Positions 9,278 through 18,535 of a stretch of DNA of 48,649 nt are shown one piece after another. This DNA is from Halochromatium salexigens (GTDB lineage Bacteria > Pseudomonadota > Gammaproteobacteria > Chromatiales > Chromatiaceae). The stretch is taken from positions 1-48,649 of the forward strand of contig NZ_NHSF01000012.1 of the NCBI RefSeq assembly GCF_016653295.1. The letters run 5' to 3'. Every line of letters begins with the position of its first letter. Positions within the stretch are counted from its first letter, which is position 1. The translations under genes and the position numbers were made by a program. The notes below the pieces were generated by a model that saw nothing but the letters and a program-made list of their open reading frames with translations, did not search any database and had not been told where the DNA came from.

Positions 9278-10582
9278 TCAATCGCGCTTCGCGACCTGAA
9301 AGCCGGCGCTTTCGATCGCCTGCTCCAAGGCGCGGGTCTCGACGAGGCGGCCGCGAATCACCACCTGCCCGGTGGCGAGGTCGGGTGAGGCCTCATCGAT
9401 CTGCTCGATGGATTCCAGCGCCTGCTTGACCGTAGCGACGCAGTGGCCGCAGGTCATGCCCTTGACGTTGAGGATGCGAGCGCCGGCTGCGCGGGTGTCG
9501 AGGCCCGGCTGCGCATCCGTCTGCATGCCGGCCTCGGCGGCCTGCACGCTCGCCAAGCGCGCTTGCGCCTGTCTGCGTGCGCGGTATTGGCGCAGCCCCA
9601 GCATCGCCATCAACGCCAGCAGCCCCAGTGCCGAGAGCACCGAGAGCCAGCCTTGCTGGTGCTCATGGATGAGCGTTTGCACCGGTACGCTGGTCAGCAA
9701 TTGGTCGAAGAGCAGCCCGAAGCCGAGGCTCATCACCACCACGGTGCCCAGGTACACCGAGAGCACCCGCGCGCCCAGGGTGCGATAGACCGCGCCGATG
9801 GTGACCAGGTTGGTCGCCGGTCCCGCCATCAGGAACACCAGCGCCGAGCCCGCCGGCAGCCCGGCCGCGATCAACGAGGCCGCGATCGGCACCGAGGCCG
9901 TGGTGCAGACATAGAGGGGCAGGGCGATGGCCAACATCACCAGCATGCCGAGCAGACCGCCGGCCCAAGGCCGGCCGGCGAAGAAGTCGGCCGGGGTGAG
10001 CGCCGTCACCAAAGCCGCCGCGATCACGCCGATGATCAGCCAGGTGTTGATCGCCCCGAGCAGGTCGAACACCGCGTAACGCACCGCTTCGATGATGCGC
10101 GCCAGCGAGCCTCGCGGTCGGTCATCATCGGCGCGATCGGCCTCGGCGGCGTCGCTCGCGGCCGGCTCTGCGGGCACCGTCCGATTGACCAGAACACCGC
10201 CGACCACGCCGGTGACAAAGGCGGCGACCAGCTTGAAAATCGCGAACGGCCAACCGAGGAAGGCGGCGGTGACGAGGATCGAATCGACCCCGGTCTGCGG
10301 CGTGCTGATCATGAAGGAGGTAGCCGCACCCGGCGAGGCGCCTTGACGCCGCAAGCCGAGCGCGGTCGGGATCACGCCGCAGGAGCACAGCGGCAGCGGC
10401 ACGCCGACCACGGACGCCCGCACCACGCTGCCAAGATCGGGCCGACTGAGACCGCGCCGGATCACGGCCGCGGGCACATAGGCGTGGATCAGCCCCGCGA
10501 TGAAGAGACCGACTAGGAGCGAGGGCGCGAGTTCGAGCAGGATGCCCCAGAGCGCGGCCGGGAAGTCAATCACGAAAGCCAT
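9278..10582 (-). CDS. Cu/Zn efflux permease with C-terminal HMA domain (SO_0444 type)
   Basis: 434-residue inner-membrane permease of the ArsP/DUF318 family fused to a heavy-metal-associated domain. The membrane part (about 1-330, roughly eight to ten segments) holds the paired CSCGVIPTALGL and FLMAGPATNLV blocks typical of the family. A Gly/Ala-rich cytoplasmic linker separates the two halves. The C-terminal domain has the metal-binding motif MTCGHC near residue 376. This architecture matches the SO_0444 family of Cu/Zn exporters. No metal-sensing regulator is adjacent. Confidence 0.88.
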   Translation of the reverse strand: MAFVIDFPAALWGILLELAPSLLVGLFIAGLIHAYVPAAVIRRGLSRPDLGSVVRASVVGVPLPLCSCGVIPTALGLRRQGASPGAATSFMISTPQTGVDSILVTAAFLGWPFAIFKLVAAFVTGVVGGVLVNRTVPAEPAASDAAEADRADDDRPRGSLARIIEAVRYAVFDLLGAINTWLIIGVIAAALVTALTPADFFAGRPWAGGLLGMLVMLAIALPLYVCTTASVPIAASLIAAGLPAGSALVFLMAGPATNLVTIGAVYRTLGARVLSVYLGTVVVMSLGFGLLFDQLLTSVPVQTLIHEHQQGWLSVLSALGLLALMAMLGLRQYRARRQAQARLASVQAAEAGMQTDAQPGLDTRAAGARILNVKGMTCGHCVATVKQALESIEQIDEASPDLATGQVVIRGRLVETRALEQAIESAGFQVAKRD

Positions 10583-10619
10583 AGATCAGGTCCATCGGGG
10601 TTTGGTCGGATTCGATACA

Positions 10620-11474
10620 TCAAAAGCAGGGCGCGAGTCCTGTCGCGAGGTCCGGGAATCGCAGGCTGACGCCCAGCTCGTCCAGCAAACGCCGATTGCT
10701 CAAGCGCCGCGACTCCTTCAGATACGACAGCATCCCGGCCGAGAGCTGGCCATCCGCCTCGGCCAGCGGGATCTGGGGCGGGCGGGGCAGGCCGGCGGCA
10801 TCGGCGACCTGACAGAAGTAGTCGGTCATGGTGCTCGGCTGCCCATCGCAGACATTGTAGACCGCGCCCGCTGGCGCGCGCTCCATCGCCGCCAGGCAGA
10901 TGGTCACCAGATCCTCGGCATGGATGCGATTCGACCAGGGCGCCTCCTCGGCCCGCACCACCGGCTGGGCGCTGCGGATGCGCGCCAGTGGCAGCCGGTC
11001 ACAGGCATAGATACCGGCCACGCGCAGGATCACCAGCTCGGCGCCGCTGGCTTGGCTCCAGCGCCGCAGACGCTGTTCGGCATCCCAGCGCCGCCGAGAG
11101 CGACCGACGCTCGGGCGCGGTTGCCAATCCTCGTCGACCCAGGCGCCGCCGCAGTCACCATAGACCCCGGTGGTGCCGATATAGACCAGCCGGCGGGGGT
11201 GGCCATGGCGCTCGAAGGCGTCGATGAGATGGGCCGTCAGTGGATCCTCATCGCTGTCGTTCGGCGGGGGGGCGAGATGAAAGACCTGCTGGCCGGCAGG
11301 CTCGAGCGGTGCGAGATCATCCTGTGCCAGGTCCCGTTGTAACGCCCGCGCGCCCGCGCGCTCGACTTCGGTGGCGCGTTCGGCGCTGCGCACCACCCCA
11401 AGCACCGGCTCGCCGCGCGCTCGATAGCGCTGGGCCAACGCCTGCCCAATGTAGCCACAGCCGAGTATGATCAT
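10620..11474 (-). CDS. NAD(P)-binding sugar-epimerase-like reductase
   Basis: 284-residue extended short-chain dehydrogenase-like protein similar to YeeZ. The nucleotide-binding GCGYIGQAL motif sits at the very N-terminus and YIGTTGVYGD in the middle, but the canonical YxxxK catalytic pair is not obvious. It may therefore bind NAD(P) without classical dehydrogenase chemistry. It lies 37 bp upstream of the efflux permease gene on the same strand. No substrate can be assigned. Confidence 0.8.
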   Translation of the reverse strand: MIILGCGYIGQALAQRYRARGEPVLGVVRSAERATEVERAGARALQRDLAQDDLAPLEPAGQQVFHLAPPPNDSDEDPLTAHLIDAFERHGHPRRLVYIGTTGVYGDCGGAWVDEDWQPRPSVGRSRRRWDAEQRLRRWSQASGAELVILRVAGIYACDRLPLARIRSAQPVVRAEEAPWSNRIHAEDLVTICLAAMERAPAGAVYNVCDGQPSTMTDYFCQVADAAGLPRPPQIPLAEADGQLSAGMLSYLKESRRLSNRRLLDELGVSLRFPDLATGLAPCF

Positions 11475-11757
11475 CGCCCATCCTCCGTTATCGATTCATC
11501 GCCATCAGTCCAAAGGTAGGGGTCAGTGTATTGTCCCGCAAACCTCGTGCTCACACCGACGGACGCCGAGAAGCGCTGATGACTCAAGGGCGCTGCCACC
11601 GGCTGAGGTGCCCGACTATGATCGCGGGGCGCACGTAGCGCCTTGATGGTGGCGAATGGTGAGGAGCAGTGGCTCGCCGAGCCTTATTTTATCTGCGTCG
11701 ACTCAGTGAAACATATCGACACATCTATCCAACTCCGTCGAACAGGCTATAACAGCC

Positions 11758-12318
11758 ATGCAGCATGCCTACAAACCGACGCTTTACGAGCAACTTGCAA
11801 ACCTGCCCGAGGGTTTGACCGGCGAAATCCTCAACGGCCAACTTCATGCTCAACCGCGACCAACAGGTCCGCATGCCCATGCCGAGACCGAACTCGGTAT
11901 CGACATCGGCAGTGCCTACGGTCGCGGCCGGGGAGGACCGGGGGGCTGGTGGATCATCATCGAGCCCGAGATCCACTTCATCACCGATGTGGAGGTCACG
12001 GTTCCGGATCTTGCCGGTTGGCGCAAGGAACGGATGCCGCAAATCCCCGCAGGACATCGATTCGAGGTCGTCCCGGACTGGATCTGCGAGATTCTGTCCC
12101 CTTCGACCGAAAGCAAAGACCGTCACATCAAGATGCCGCTCTACGCCCATTATGGAGTGGCCTACGCTTGGCTCGTCGATCCCATGCAGCGCAGGCTGCA
12201 AGCCTACGCACTGGAGGCGAACAAGTGGCGCTTGCTCGCCGAGGCCGCTGGGAACGATGTGCTCGCGGTGGCTCCCTTCGAGGCGCTGAAGCTCGAACTC
12301 AGCAACCTCTGGAGCTGA
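11758..12318 (+). CDS. Uma2 family putative restriction endonuclease (DUF820)
   Basis: 186 residues with the PD-(D/E)xK nuclease fold of the Uma2/DUF820 family. The block VPDWICEILSPSTESKDRHIK supplies the family's catalytic acidic residues and lysine, followed by YAHYGVAYAWLVDP. These proteins are abundant as solitary genes in cyanobacteria and purple bacteria; their role is unproven. No methylase or toxin partner is adjacent. The gene stands alone between a leftward reductase and a leftward putative lipoprotein. Confidence 0.87.
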   Translation: MQHAYKPTLYEQLANLPEGLTGEILNGQLHAQPRPTGPHAHAETELGIDIGSAYGRGRGGPGGWWIIIEPEIHFITDVEVTVPDLAGWRKERMPQIPAGHRFEVVPDWICEILSPSTESKDRHIKMPLYAHYGVAYAWLVDPMQRRLQAYALEANKWRLLAEAAGNDVLAVAPFEALKLELSNLWS

Positions 12319-12320
12319 GA

Positions 12321-12338
12321 AACGACATACTCGTCGTT
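12321..12338. terminator. Short hairpin between convergent genes
   Basis: AACGAC (12321-12326) pairs with GTCGTT (12333-12338) over a six-base loop immediately after the Uma2 gene and before the end of the convergent lipoprotein gene. There is no T-tract, so this is a weak terminator candidate. Confidence 0.3.
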
Positions 12339-12399
12339 CAGAGCATTGAGGGCAGGTTGGCTGCTGCAGACCTAATCTCTGCGCCGGGCGGAAACCGCG

Positions 12400-12681
12400 C
12401 TATTCAGCGAGCGATGTCGCGCGAACATGACCATGACCGCCTGGAAAGCCGCGTTCGATGGCGATCTCTTCGGTCCAGGAAAAATTGTCCGTGTTGGGTA
12501 GGGCTGCAGAGGGACTGAGTGTGGCGTACGAAAACACTCCCCAAAATGGATCATGGGGATGCTTGTACACGATCGGATCTTGTGCGCGGTTTATGGAACA
12601 GCCGTTCAGCAGGCTGGCCACTATCAGGGCAGCGCCAACAGATGTTTTAAGCCCAAGTGTTTCCGGCGGCGGTTGCACCAT
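12400..12681 (-). CDS. Hypothetical small lipoprotein
   Basis: 93 residues from an ATG at 12681, which has CAGG about eight bases upstream; a longer in-frame start at 12723 is possible. A hydrophobic segment (VGAALIVASLLNGC) ends in a plausible lipobox with Cys near residue 28, followed by a short soluble chain. I do not recognise a family. The lipobox and start context are the only support, so it could be a chance reading frame. Confidence 0.45.
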   Translation of the reverse strand: MVQPPPETLGLKTSVGAALIVASLLNGCSINRAQDPIVYKHPHDPFWGVFSYATLSPSAALPNTDNFSWTEEIAIERGFPGGHGHVRATSLAE

Positions 12682-12805
12682 TGTTTTTGCCTGATGAACG
12701 CTGGATGTGCTGGCCAAGGACATGCTGCGCTAGACTGTAACAGATCAGTCAACGCTGCCCCATCTCCTCTGTATCACCGCCAAACCAAGGAGCCACGCCG
12801 AAGCG

Positions 12806-13837
12806 ATGAGTGCCTCCCCAGCGCGCTTCACAGTGCGCACCGAACCCGCCGGCCATGCGTTCGAGGTCGCGCCGGATCAGACCCTCCTCGAGGCCGCGCT
12901 GGCGCAACGCATCGGCTTGCCCTATGGCTGCCGGCACGGCACCTGCGGCAGTTGCAGCGCGCACTTGCTCGCCGGATCGGTGCGCTATCCCGACGGCCAT
13001 CCGCCCGCGTTAGAGGGGCAACCGCCGGAGACCTGCCTGACCTGTCAGGCGCGACCGACGTCCGATCTGGTCCTGCAGGTGTCCGAACTCGAGCGCCTGA
13101 GCGAACTCGAGGTGCGCACCCTGCCAAGCCGGCTGGCCGAGAAGACCCTGCTCAATCATGATGTGATGCGCCTGCGCCTGAAGCTGCCCGAGGGGCAACG
13201 GCTGGCCTACGTCGCCGGCCAATACCTGGAGTTCCTGCTGCGCGACGGCACGCGGCGGGCCTATTCGATCGCCAATCCGCCGCACGACGACGCCTTGCTC
13301 GAACTGCATGTGCGCCGGGTGTCGGGGGGGCGCTTCAGCGATGAGGTCTTCGAGCGCTTGGAAGAACGTTCGATCCTGCGCATTCAGGGGCCACTCGGCA
13401 CCTTCGTGCTGCGCGAAGACAGCGAGCGGCCGATCCTGATGGTCGCTGGCGGCACCGGCTTCGCGCCGCTCAAGGCGATGCTCGAGCATGCCTTCCAGCG
13501 CGGCCTGAAGCGGCCCATCCGACTCTACTGGGGCGTGCGCGCGCGCCGCGATTTCTATCTGCCGGAGCTGCCGGCACGCTGGGCCGAGACCTATCCCAAC
13601 TTCAGCTGGGTGCCGGTGCTCTCAAGGCCCGATGCCGACTGGCGCGGGCGCACCGGTTGGGTGCATCAGGCCGTGCTCGAAGACCACCCCTCGCTGGCTG
13701 ACCATGATTGCTATCTCAGCGGGCCACCGCCGATGGTCGAGGCCGGGCGGGCCGCTTTCGAGGCCGCCGGGGCCAGCCTCGAACATCTGTTCTCCGATGC
13801 CTTCGAGTACGCAGCCGACAGCCGCTACGCCGATTGA
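12806..13837 (+). CDS. 2Fe-2S/FAD oxidoreductase, CDP-6-deoxy-delta-3,4-glucoseen reductase-like
   Basis: 343-residue electron-transfer protein passing electrons from NAD(P)H through flavin to a plant-type [2Fe-2S] cluster. The N-terminal ferredoxin domain has the cysteine pattern CRHGTCGSC with a later CLTC. The flavin-binding part has RAYSIANPP and the nucleotide-binding part has MVAGGTGFAPLKAML. Gammaproteobacteria commonly annotate this as AscD-like although no dideoxysugar genes are present. In related genomes it often lies near ubiD; here it is 4 kb away. The physiological acceptor is unknown. Confidence 0.87.
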   Translation: MSASPARFTVRTEPAGHAFEVAPDQTLLEAALAQRIGLPYGCRHGTCGSCSAHLLAGSVRYPDGHPPALEGQPPETCLTCQARPTSDLVLQVSELERLSELEVRTLPSRLAEKTLLNHDVMRLRLKLPEGQRLAYVAGQYLEFLLRDGTRRAYSIANPPHDDALLELHVRRVSGGRFSDEVFERLEERSILRIQGPLGTFVLREDSERPILMVAGGTGFAPLKAMLEHAFQRGLKRPIRLYWGVRARRDFYLPELPARWAETYPNFSWVPVLSRPDADWRGRTGWVHQAVLEDHPSLADHDCYLSGPPPMVEAGRAAFEAAGASLEHLFSDAFEYAADSRYAD

Positions 13838-13842
13838 GGCCG

Positions 13843-13860
13843 CCCCTCTCGAAGGAGGGG
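13843..13860. terminator. Hairpin between convergent reductase and hemD genes
   Basis: CCCCTC (13843-13848) pairs with GAGGGG (13855-13860) around a six-base loop in a 27-bp convergent intergenic gap. The position suits a shared terminator, but there is no T-tract. Confidence 0.45.
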
Positions 13861-13864
13861 ATCC

Positions 13865-14689
13865 CTAGCCCAAGCTCATCGCCAGCCGGCACAGGGCCTC
13901 GACGATGCCTTCATCGCTGGTCTCCTCGGCGACCGCGACGCGGCGGAAGCCAAGCTGCATCGCCGTGGCACCACCGCGCTCGCTGATCACCACCAGGGGC
14001 ATCGCGAGCAGCCAGGCGCGGTTCGCCGGCCCCAACATCTCGAGCAGATTGCGCAGCACCTCATCACTGGTGGCGGTGACGAAGCCGAGCCGCTCACGCC
14101 AGGCCGCAAGTTCGGCGCTCACGTCGACCGCTGGCACGGCGCGCCGATAGACCTCGGCGAAGGCGACCTCGGCGCCGCGCTCGCTCAGGGTCTCGCCGAG
14201 CAGCGGGCGGCCGCCGTCGCCACGCACGATCAACGCACGCTTGCCGGCGACCTCGGTCAGTGCTGGCAAGGCCAGCAGCGCCTCGCTGTCGAAGCCGCGC
14301 TCCGGCACCAGATCCGGCGCCAGCCCCTGCTCGCGCAGCGCGGCGGCGGTCGCGCGCCCGACGGCGCCGAAAAGCGGCCGCTGCGTGCCAGGGGCTTGCT
14401 GCTGCGCATCTTCAGCATGCGGCTCTGCGGCCAAACGCGCGCGCAGCTCCGGCGGGAACAGCGCCACGCCATACTCGACCGCGTTGCGACTGACGAACAG
14501 CAGCAGATCCCAGGACTCGGCCAACAGGTGGCGGGCCCGCTCTGGGTCCGTCGCGGCACGGATCTCCAGGGTGGGGAAGGCGATCGGTTCACCGCCGGCC
14601 TCGGTGATCCGTTGGCACAGGCGCTCGGCCTGGCCGGTGGGCCGCGTCACCAACACCCCGCGTCCCTTCAGCGGACAGAGCGCGTTCAT
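13865..14689 (-). CDS. hemD: Uroporphyrinogen-III synthase HemD
   Basis: 274-residue enzyme closing hydroxymethylbilane to uroporphyrinogen III with inversion of ring D. It begins with [18 protein letters not shown], the typical HemD start, and has the two-lobe pattern with [10 protein letters not shown]-like and late VVISERGG segments (here [14 protein letters not shown]). Its start overlaps the hemC stop by four bases, the common hemC-hemD order feeding haem, sirohaem and, in phototrophs, bacteriochlorophyll. A downstream hemX or hemY is absent. Confidence 0.93.
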   Translation of the reverse strand: MNALCPLKGRGVLVTRPTGQAERLCQRITEAGGEPIAFPTLEIRAATDPERARHLLAESWDLLLFVSRNAVEYGVALFPPELRARLAAEPHAEDAQQQAPGTQRPLFGAVGRATAAALREQGLAPDLVPERGFDSEALLALPALTEVAGKRALIVRGDGGRPLLGETLSERGAEVAFAEVYRRAVPAVDVSAELAAWRERLGFVTATSDEVLRNLLEMLGPANRAWLLAMPLVVISERGGATAMQLGFRRVAVAEETSDEGIVEALCRLAMSLG

Positions 14690-15684
14690 GGCTGGGAGGC
14701 AGACCCCGCAGACGGGTTCGCCGCCGGCTCCGCCGCTTGCTCCGAGCGCGGCTCGGCGGGCGCATGCGCGAGTGCCGACAGCACCTCGCCGGCGCCCTGG
14801 GCCAGCAAGGCCTCGCCGACCTCGCGGCCCATGCGCTCGGCCTCGGCCGCCGGGCCGCTGCTCTCGGCGCGCATCAGCTTGGAGCCATCCGGCATGCCGA
14901 CCAGCCCGCGCAGATACAACGCACCGTCGCGGTGGATGGCATGCCCGGCGATCGGCACCTGACAGCCGCCGTTGAGGTGCGCGTTCAGGGCCCGCTCGGC
15001 GGTGACCCGCTCGGCGGTCGGGTCATGGTGCAGCGGGGCGATCAGCGCATGCACGCGCTCATCGTCGACCCGACACTCGATGCCGATGGCGCCCTGGCCG
15101 ATCGCCGGCAGGCTGTCCTCGGGCGCGATGAAGGAGCGGATGCGCGCGCTGAACTCGAGCCGGATCAATCCGGCAGCGGCGAGGATGATGGCATCGTAGA
15201 CGCCCTCGTCGAGCTTGCGCAGCCGAGTGTTGACGTTGCCGCGCAGCGGCTCGATGCGCAGGTCCGGGCGGCGCACCGCGAGCTGACACTGGCGGCGCAG
15301 GCTCGAGGTGCCGACACAGGCCCCTTGCGGCAGCTCATCGAGCGTGGCGTACTGGTTAGAGACGAAGGCATCGCGCGGGTCCTCGCGCTCGAGGATGCAG
15401 GCCAGATGCAGCCCGTGCGGGAAGTCGACCGGCACGTCCTTCATCGAATGCACGGCGATATCGGCATCGCCCTCGAGCATGCCTTGCTCCAGCTCCTTGA
15501 CGAACAGCCCCTTGCCGCCGACCTTGGCCAAGGGGGCGTCGAGGATCTTGTCGCCGCGGGTGGTCATGCCGATGATCTGAACCTCCAGCCCTGGGTGCAG
15601 GCGGCGCAGCGCGTCGGCAACATGCTCGGCCTGCCACATGGCGAGCGCGGATTTTCGGGTGGCAATGCGAATGGTCTCTGGCAT
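14686..15684 (-). CDS. hemC: Hydroxymethylbilane synthase (porphobilinogen deaminase) HemC
   Basis: 332-residue enzyme polymerising four porphobilinogens. The N-terminus [18 protein letters not shown], the active-site region [11 protein letters not shown], and the cofactor-attachment cysteine in [13 protein letters not shown] are all present. The C-terminal tail of about 20 residues is rich in Ala, Glu and Pro beyond the usual end. It is the first gene of the hemCD operon, divergent from argH across about 250 bp. Confidence 0.95.
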   Translation of the reverse strand: MPETIRIATRKSALAMWQAEHVADALRRLHPGLEVQIIGMTTRGDKILDAPLAKVGGKGLFVKELEQGMLEGDADIAVHSMKDVPVDFPHGLHLACILEREDPRDAFVSNQYATLDELPQGACVGTSSLRRQCQLAVRRPDLRIEPLRGNVNTRLRKLDEGVYDAIILAAAGLIRLEFSARIRSFIAPEDSLPAIGQGAIGIECRVDDERVHALIAPLHHDPTAERVTAERALNAHLNGGCQVPIAGHAIHRDGALYLRGLVGMPDGSKLMRAESSGPAAEAERMGREVGEALLAQGAGEVLSALAHAPAEPRSEQAAEPAANPSAGSASQP

Positions 15685-15937
15685 GGAGGCGAATCCAGCT
15701 GGCGGGTCGTTTCAGGTGAGTCGACCCTTAAAGGTAACCGAATGCGCGCCTGCCGACCTTGGCAGCGGTCAATCGGGGCCGACGAGTCGACAAGCTTAAC
15801 CCGCCGGGCGGGTCGCAAACAGTCTTTGTCATCGAACCCGGACTGTCACCCAGCCCTGATCTGTACTATCGTGCATCCCTTCCGCATCCCGCATCCCCAC
15901 CACAGCCGCCGTGATGGCGCCCGAGTAAGCACCCGCG

Positions 15938-17335
15938 ATGACCGAGACCGCCGCTTCGAAACCCTGGGCCGGGCGTTTTTCCGAGCCCACCGATGCCTTC
16001 GTCGAGGCCTTCACCGCCTCGGTCGGCTTCGACCAGCGCTTGTACCGCGAGGACATCGCCGGCTCCATCGCCCACGCGCGCATGCTGGCGCGCCAAGGCA
16101 TCCTGAGCGACGATGAGGCTGCGGCCATCGTCGCTGGTCTGGAGCGCATCCGCGCGCAGATCGAGGCCGGCGACTTCACCTGGTCGGTGCCGCTCGAGGA
16201 TGTCCACATGAACATCGAGGCCGCGCTCACCGCCGACATCGGCGAGGCCGGAAAACGCCTGCACACCGGGCGCTCGCGCAACGATCAGGTGGCCACCGAT
16301 CTGCGCCTCTGGCTGCGTGGCGAGATCGATGCCATCAGCGAGGCGCTGCAGCAGCTGCAAGACGCGCTGCTCGCGCTCGCCGAGCGCGAGGCCGCGACCA
16401 TCCTGCCCGGCTTCACCCATCTGCAGGTCGCCCAGCCGGTGACCTTCGGGCATCACATGATGGCCTGGCAGGCGATGCTCGAGCGCGACGCCGGGCGTTT
16501 CGCCGACTGCCGGGCGCGCATGAATCAGATGCCGCTCGGCGCCGCCGCGCTGGCCGGCACCCGTTACCCGATCGATCGCGCCTATACCGCCGAGCTGCTC
16601 GGCTTCGATGGCCCCTGCGAGAACTCGCTCGACGCGGTCTCGGATCGCGACTTCGCGATCGAATTCACCGCCGCCGCCTCGATCCTGATGATGCACCTGT
16701 CGCGCTTCGCCGAGGAGCTGATCCTCTGGGCCTCGGCGCAGTTCGCCTTCATCGAACTCTCGGATGGCTTCTGCACCGGCTCCTCGATCATGCCGCAGAA
16801 GAAGAACCCCGATGTGCCGGAGCTGATCCGCGGCAAGACCGGTCGCATCTTCGGCCATCTGATGGCGCTGCTGACTCTGATGAAGGGCCAGCCGCTGGCC
16901 TACAACAAAGACAATCAGGAGGACAAGGAGCCGCTGTTCGACACCACCGACAACCTGCTTGGGTCGCTCAAGGTGTTCGCCGAGATGATGGCCAAGCTGC
17001 GCTGTCACCCGGAGCGCATGCGCGCCGCCGCGCGTCAGGGCTATTCCACCGCGACCGATCTCGCCGATTATCTGGTGCACAAGGGCATTGCCTTCCGTGA
17101 TGCGCACGAGATCGTCGGCAAGGCCGTTGCCTATGGCATCGAGCAGGGGCGCGATCTCGCGCAGCTGAGCCTCGATGAGCTGCGCCGCTTCTCGCCGGCG
17201 ATCGGCACCGATGTCTTCGACGTGCTGAGTCTCGAGGGCTCGGTCGCCATGCGCGATCACATCGGCGCGACCGCGCCTAGCCAGGTCCATGCCGCCATCG
17301 CGCGCGCGCGGGCGCGGCAGGCTGCGACGCGCTGA
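15938..17335 (+). CDS. argH: Argininosuccinate lyase
   Basis: 465-residue lyase cleaving argininosuccinate to arginine and fumarate, the last step of arginine synthesis. The N-terminal [10 protein letters not shown], the [13 protein letters not shown] block and the fumarase/aspartase signature [12 protein letters not shown] are intact. The family length is normal. The start ATG is preceded only by a weak purine run. It is divergent from hemC, a frequent arrangement in gammaproteobacteria. Confidence 0.96.
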   Translation: MTETAASKPWAGRFSEPTDAFVEAFTASVGFDQRLYREDIAGSIAHARMLARQGILSDDEAAAIVAGLERIRAQIEAGDFTWSVPLEDVHMNIEAALTADIGEAGKRLHTGRSRNDQVATDLRLWLRGEIDAISEALQQLQDALLALAEREAATILPGFTHLQVAQPVTFGHHMMAWQAMLERDAGRFADCRARMNQMPLGAAALAGTRYPIDRAYTAELLGFDGPCENSLDAVSDRDFAIEFTAAASILMMHLSRFAEELILWASAQFAFIELSDGFCTGSSIMPQKKNPDVPELIRGKTGRIFGHLMALLTLMKGQPLAYNKDNQEDKEPLFDTTDNLLGSLKVFAEMMAKLRCHPERMRAAARQGYSTATDLADYLVHKGIAFRDAHEIVGKAVAYGIEQGRDLAQLSLDELRRFSPAIGTDVFDVLSLEGSVAMRDHIGATAPSQVHAAIARARARQAATR

Positions 17336-17409
17336 GCGGGGTCGCCGGTTGCTGAGTGGGCGGCGCATCATCGATGCCATGACGCTTGGCGCCCGCCCAA
17401 GGTGCGCTC

Positions 17410-18480
17410 ATGTCGACTGAGGACACACCTCGGTTCCCGAATCCGCATCATGCCACGCCGCGCTTGGTGCTCTATCCGCTGACCGGCGGCGGTGTCGCGC
17501 TCGACTGGCGCCTCGACCGCCGGCAGGTCGAGCAAGCGCGTGCCGCCTTCGCCGGGCCTCGACCGATTGCCAAGCTCTACCTGCGCCGGCTCGATGGCGA
17601 GGGCGACGGCGCTCGTCTGGCCGAGGCGGGACTGCCCGATGATCCAGCGCGGCAACCGACCGGCCAGGCCCTGTTCGAGGCCCCCGTGGTTGGCACCTTG
17701 CGCGCCGAACTCGGCTTCGAGAACCCGCAGGGGCACGGCTGGTTGCTGCTGGCGCGCTCGAATCAGCTCGAGGCCGTTCCCGAGTCGGCCGATCTCGCGA
17801 CGACGCTGGCCACCCGGAAGCCGGCAACCCGGCCGCTGGAAACCGGCGCCACGATGGAGGCTGGCGCGCCAACCGAGCCGGAGGAGCGCGAGCAGTTGAC
17901 GGCGCCCGATGCGCCAGCACGGATCGCGCCGTCGATGCCGGGGCAGCAGCTGGGCTCCGCGCGAGCGTCCGCGACCGCGACCCGCTTTCCCGATCCATCG
18001 CTCGCGGCGCTCACGGACCGCCCGGAACGGCGTGGTGACGCCTTCCCGCTGGTCGGAATGATGCCGGAGCCGAGGACCGCCGAGTCGGCGCCAGCGTCCG
18101 GGGCCCATGCTGACCCCAAGCCTGGCCCCCCGTTCGCCCCTCAGTCCGGCCCCCCGTCTGCCTCTGGAGCCGCCGCCGAGCAGGTTGGATTGGACCAACA
18201 GCCGCCAAACCGGCAAGATGTGGCGTCATTGGACACCGGCGCCGCGCGCGGCAGCGGCCCGCTCAACCCCTATCCATCCGGTGACGAGGCCATGATCCAG
18301 GGCGAATTGCATGTCTTCGGCCGCGCCGCGCCGGGCAGCCTGCTCGACCTCGGCGGCCATGCCTACCGCGTGGGGCCGGGCGGGCGCTTTTCGTTTCGCG
18401 TGGCCCTCGATGATCCAGACCTGCTCGCCGCGCTCTTGGCGCGGTTGCCGCAACTGCCGATCGCCGAGCGTGACGCCTAA
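17410..18480 (+). CDS. DUF4912 domain protein upstream of glycogen synthase
   Basis: 356 residues from ATG 17410, which has AAGG seven bases upstream; an in-frame TTG at 17386 is less likely. An N-terminal DUF4912 domain (about 1-120; LVLYPLTGGGVALDWRL and GWLLLARSNQ) is followed by a long Pro/Ala-rich, low-complexity linker (about 120-300). A conserved C-terminal segment (ELHVFGRAAPGS, YRVGPGGRFSFRV) ends the chain. The gene sits 55 bp before glgA on the same strand, so a role in glycogen metabolism is inferred from context. The biochemical function is unknown. Confidence 0.82.
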   Translation: MSTEDTPRFPNPHHATPRLVLYPLTGGGVALDWRLDRRQVEQARAAFAGPRPIAKLYLRRLDGEGDGARLAEAGLPDDPARQPTGQALFEAPVVGTLRAELGFENPQGHGWLLLARSNQLEAVPESADLATTLATRKPATRPLETGATMEAGAPTEPEEREQLTAPDAPARIAPSMPGQQLGSARASATATRFPDPSLAALTDRPERRGDAFPLVGMMPEPRTAESAPASGAHADPKPGPPFAPQSGPPSASGAAAEQVGLDQQPPNRQDVASLDTGAARGSGPLNPYPSGDEAMIQGELHVFGRAAPGSLLDLGGHAYRVGPGGRFSFRVALDDPDLLAALLARLPQLPIAERDA

Positions 18481-18535
18481 TCCAGTTTCTTGCTCCAAAC
18501 CTCATCATCCAGGCATCTGACGAGAGAGCGGTTGT

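Noticed and set aside
15866-17380. 504-codon leftward frame opposite argH
   Set aside because: It covers a certain argH gene and its product is low-complexity Arg/Asp/His-rich sequence with no family.
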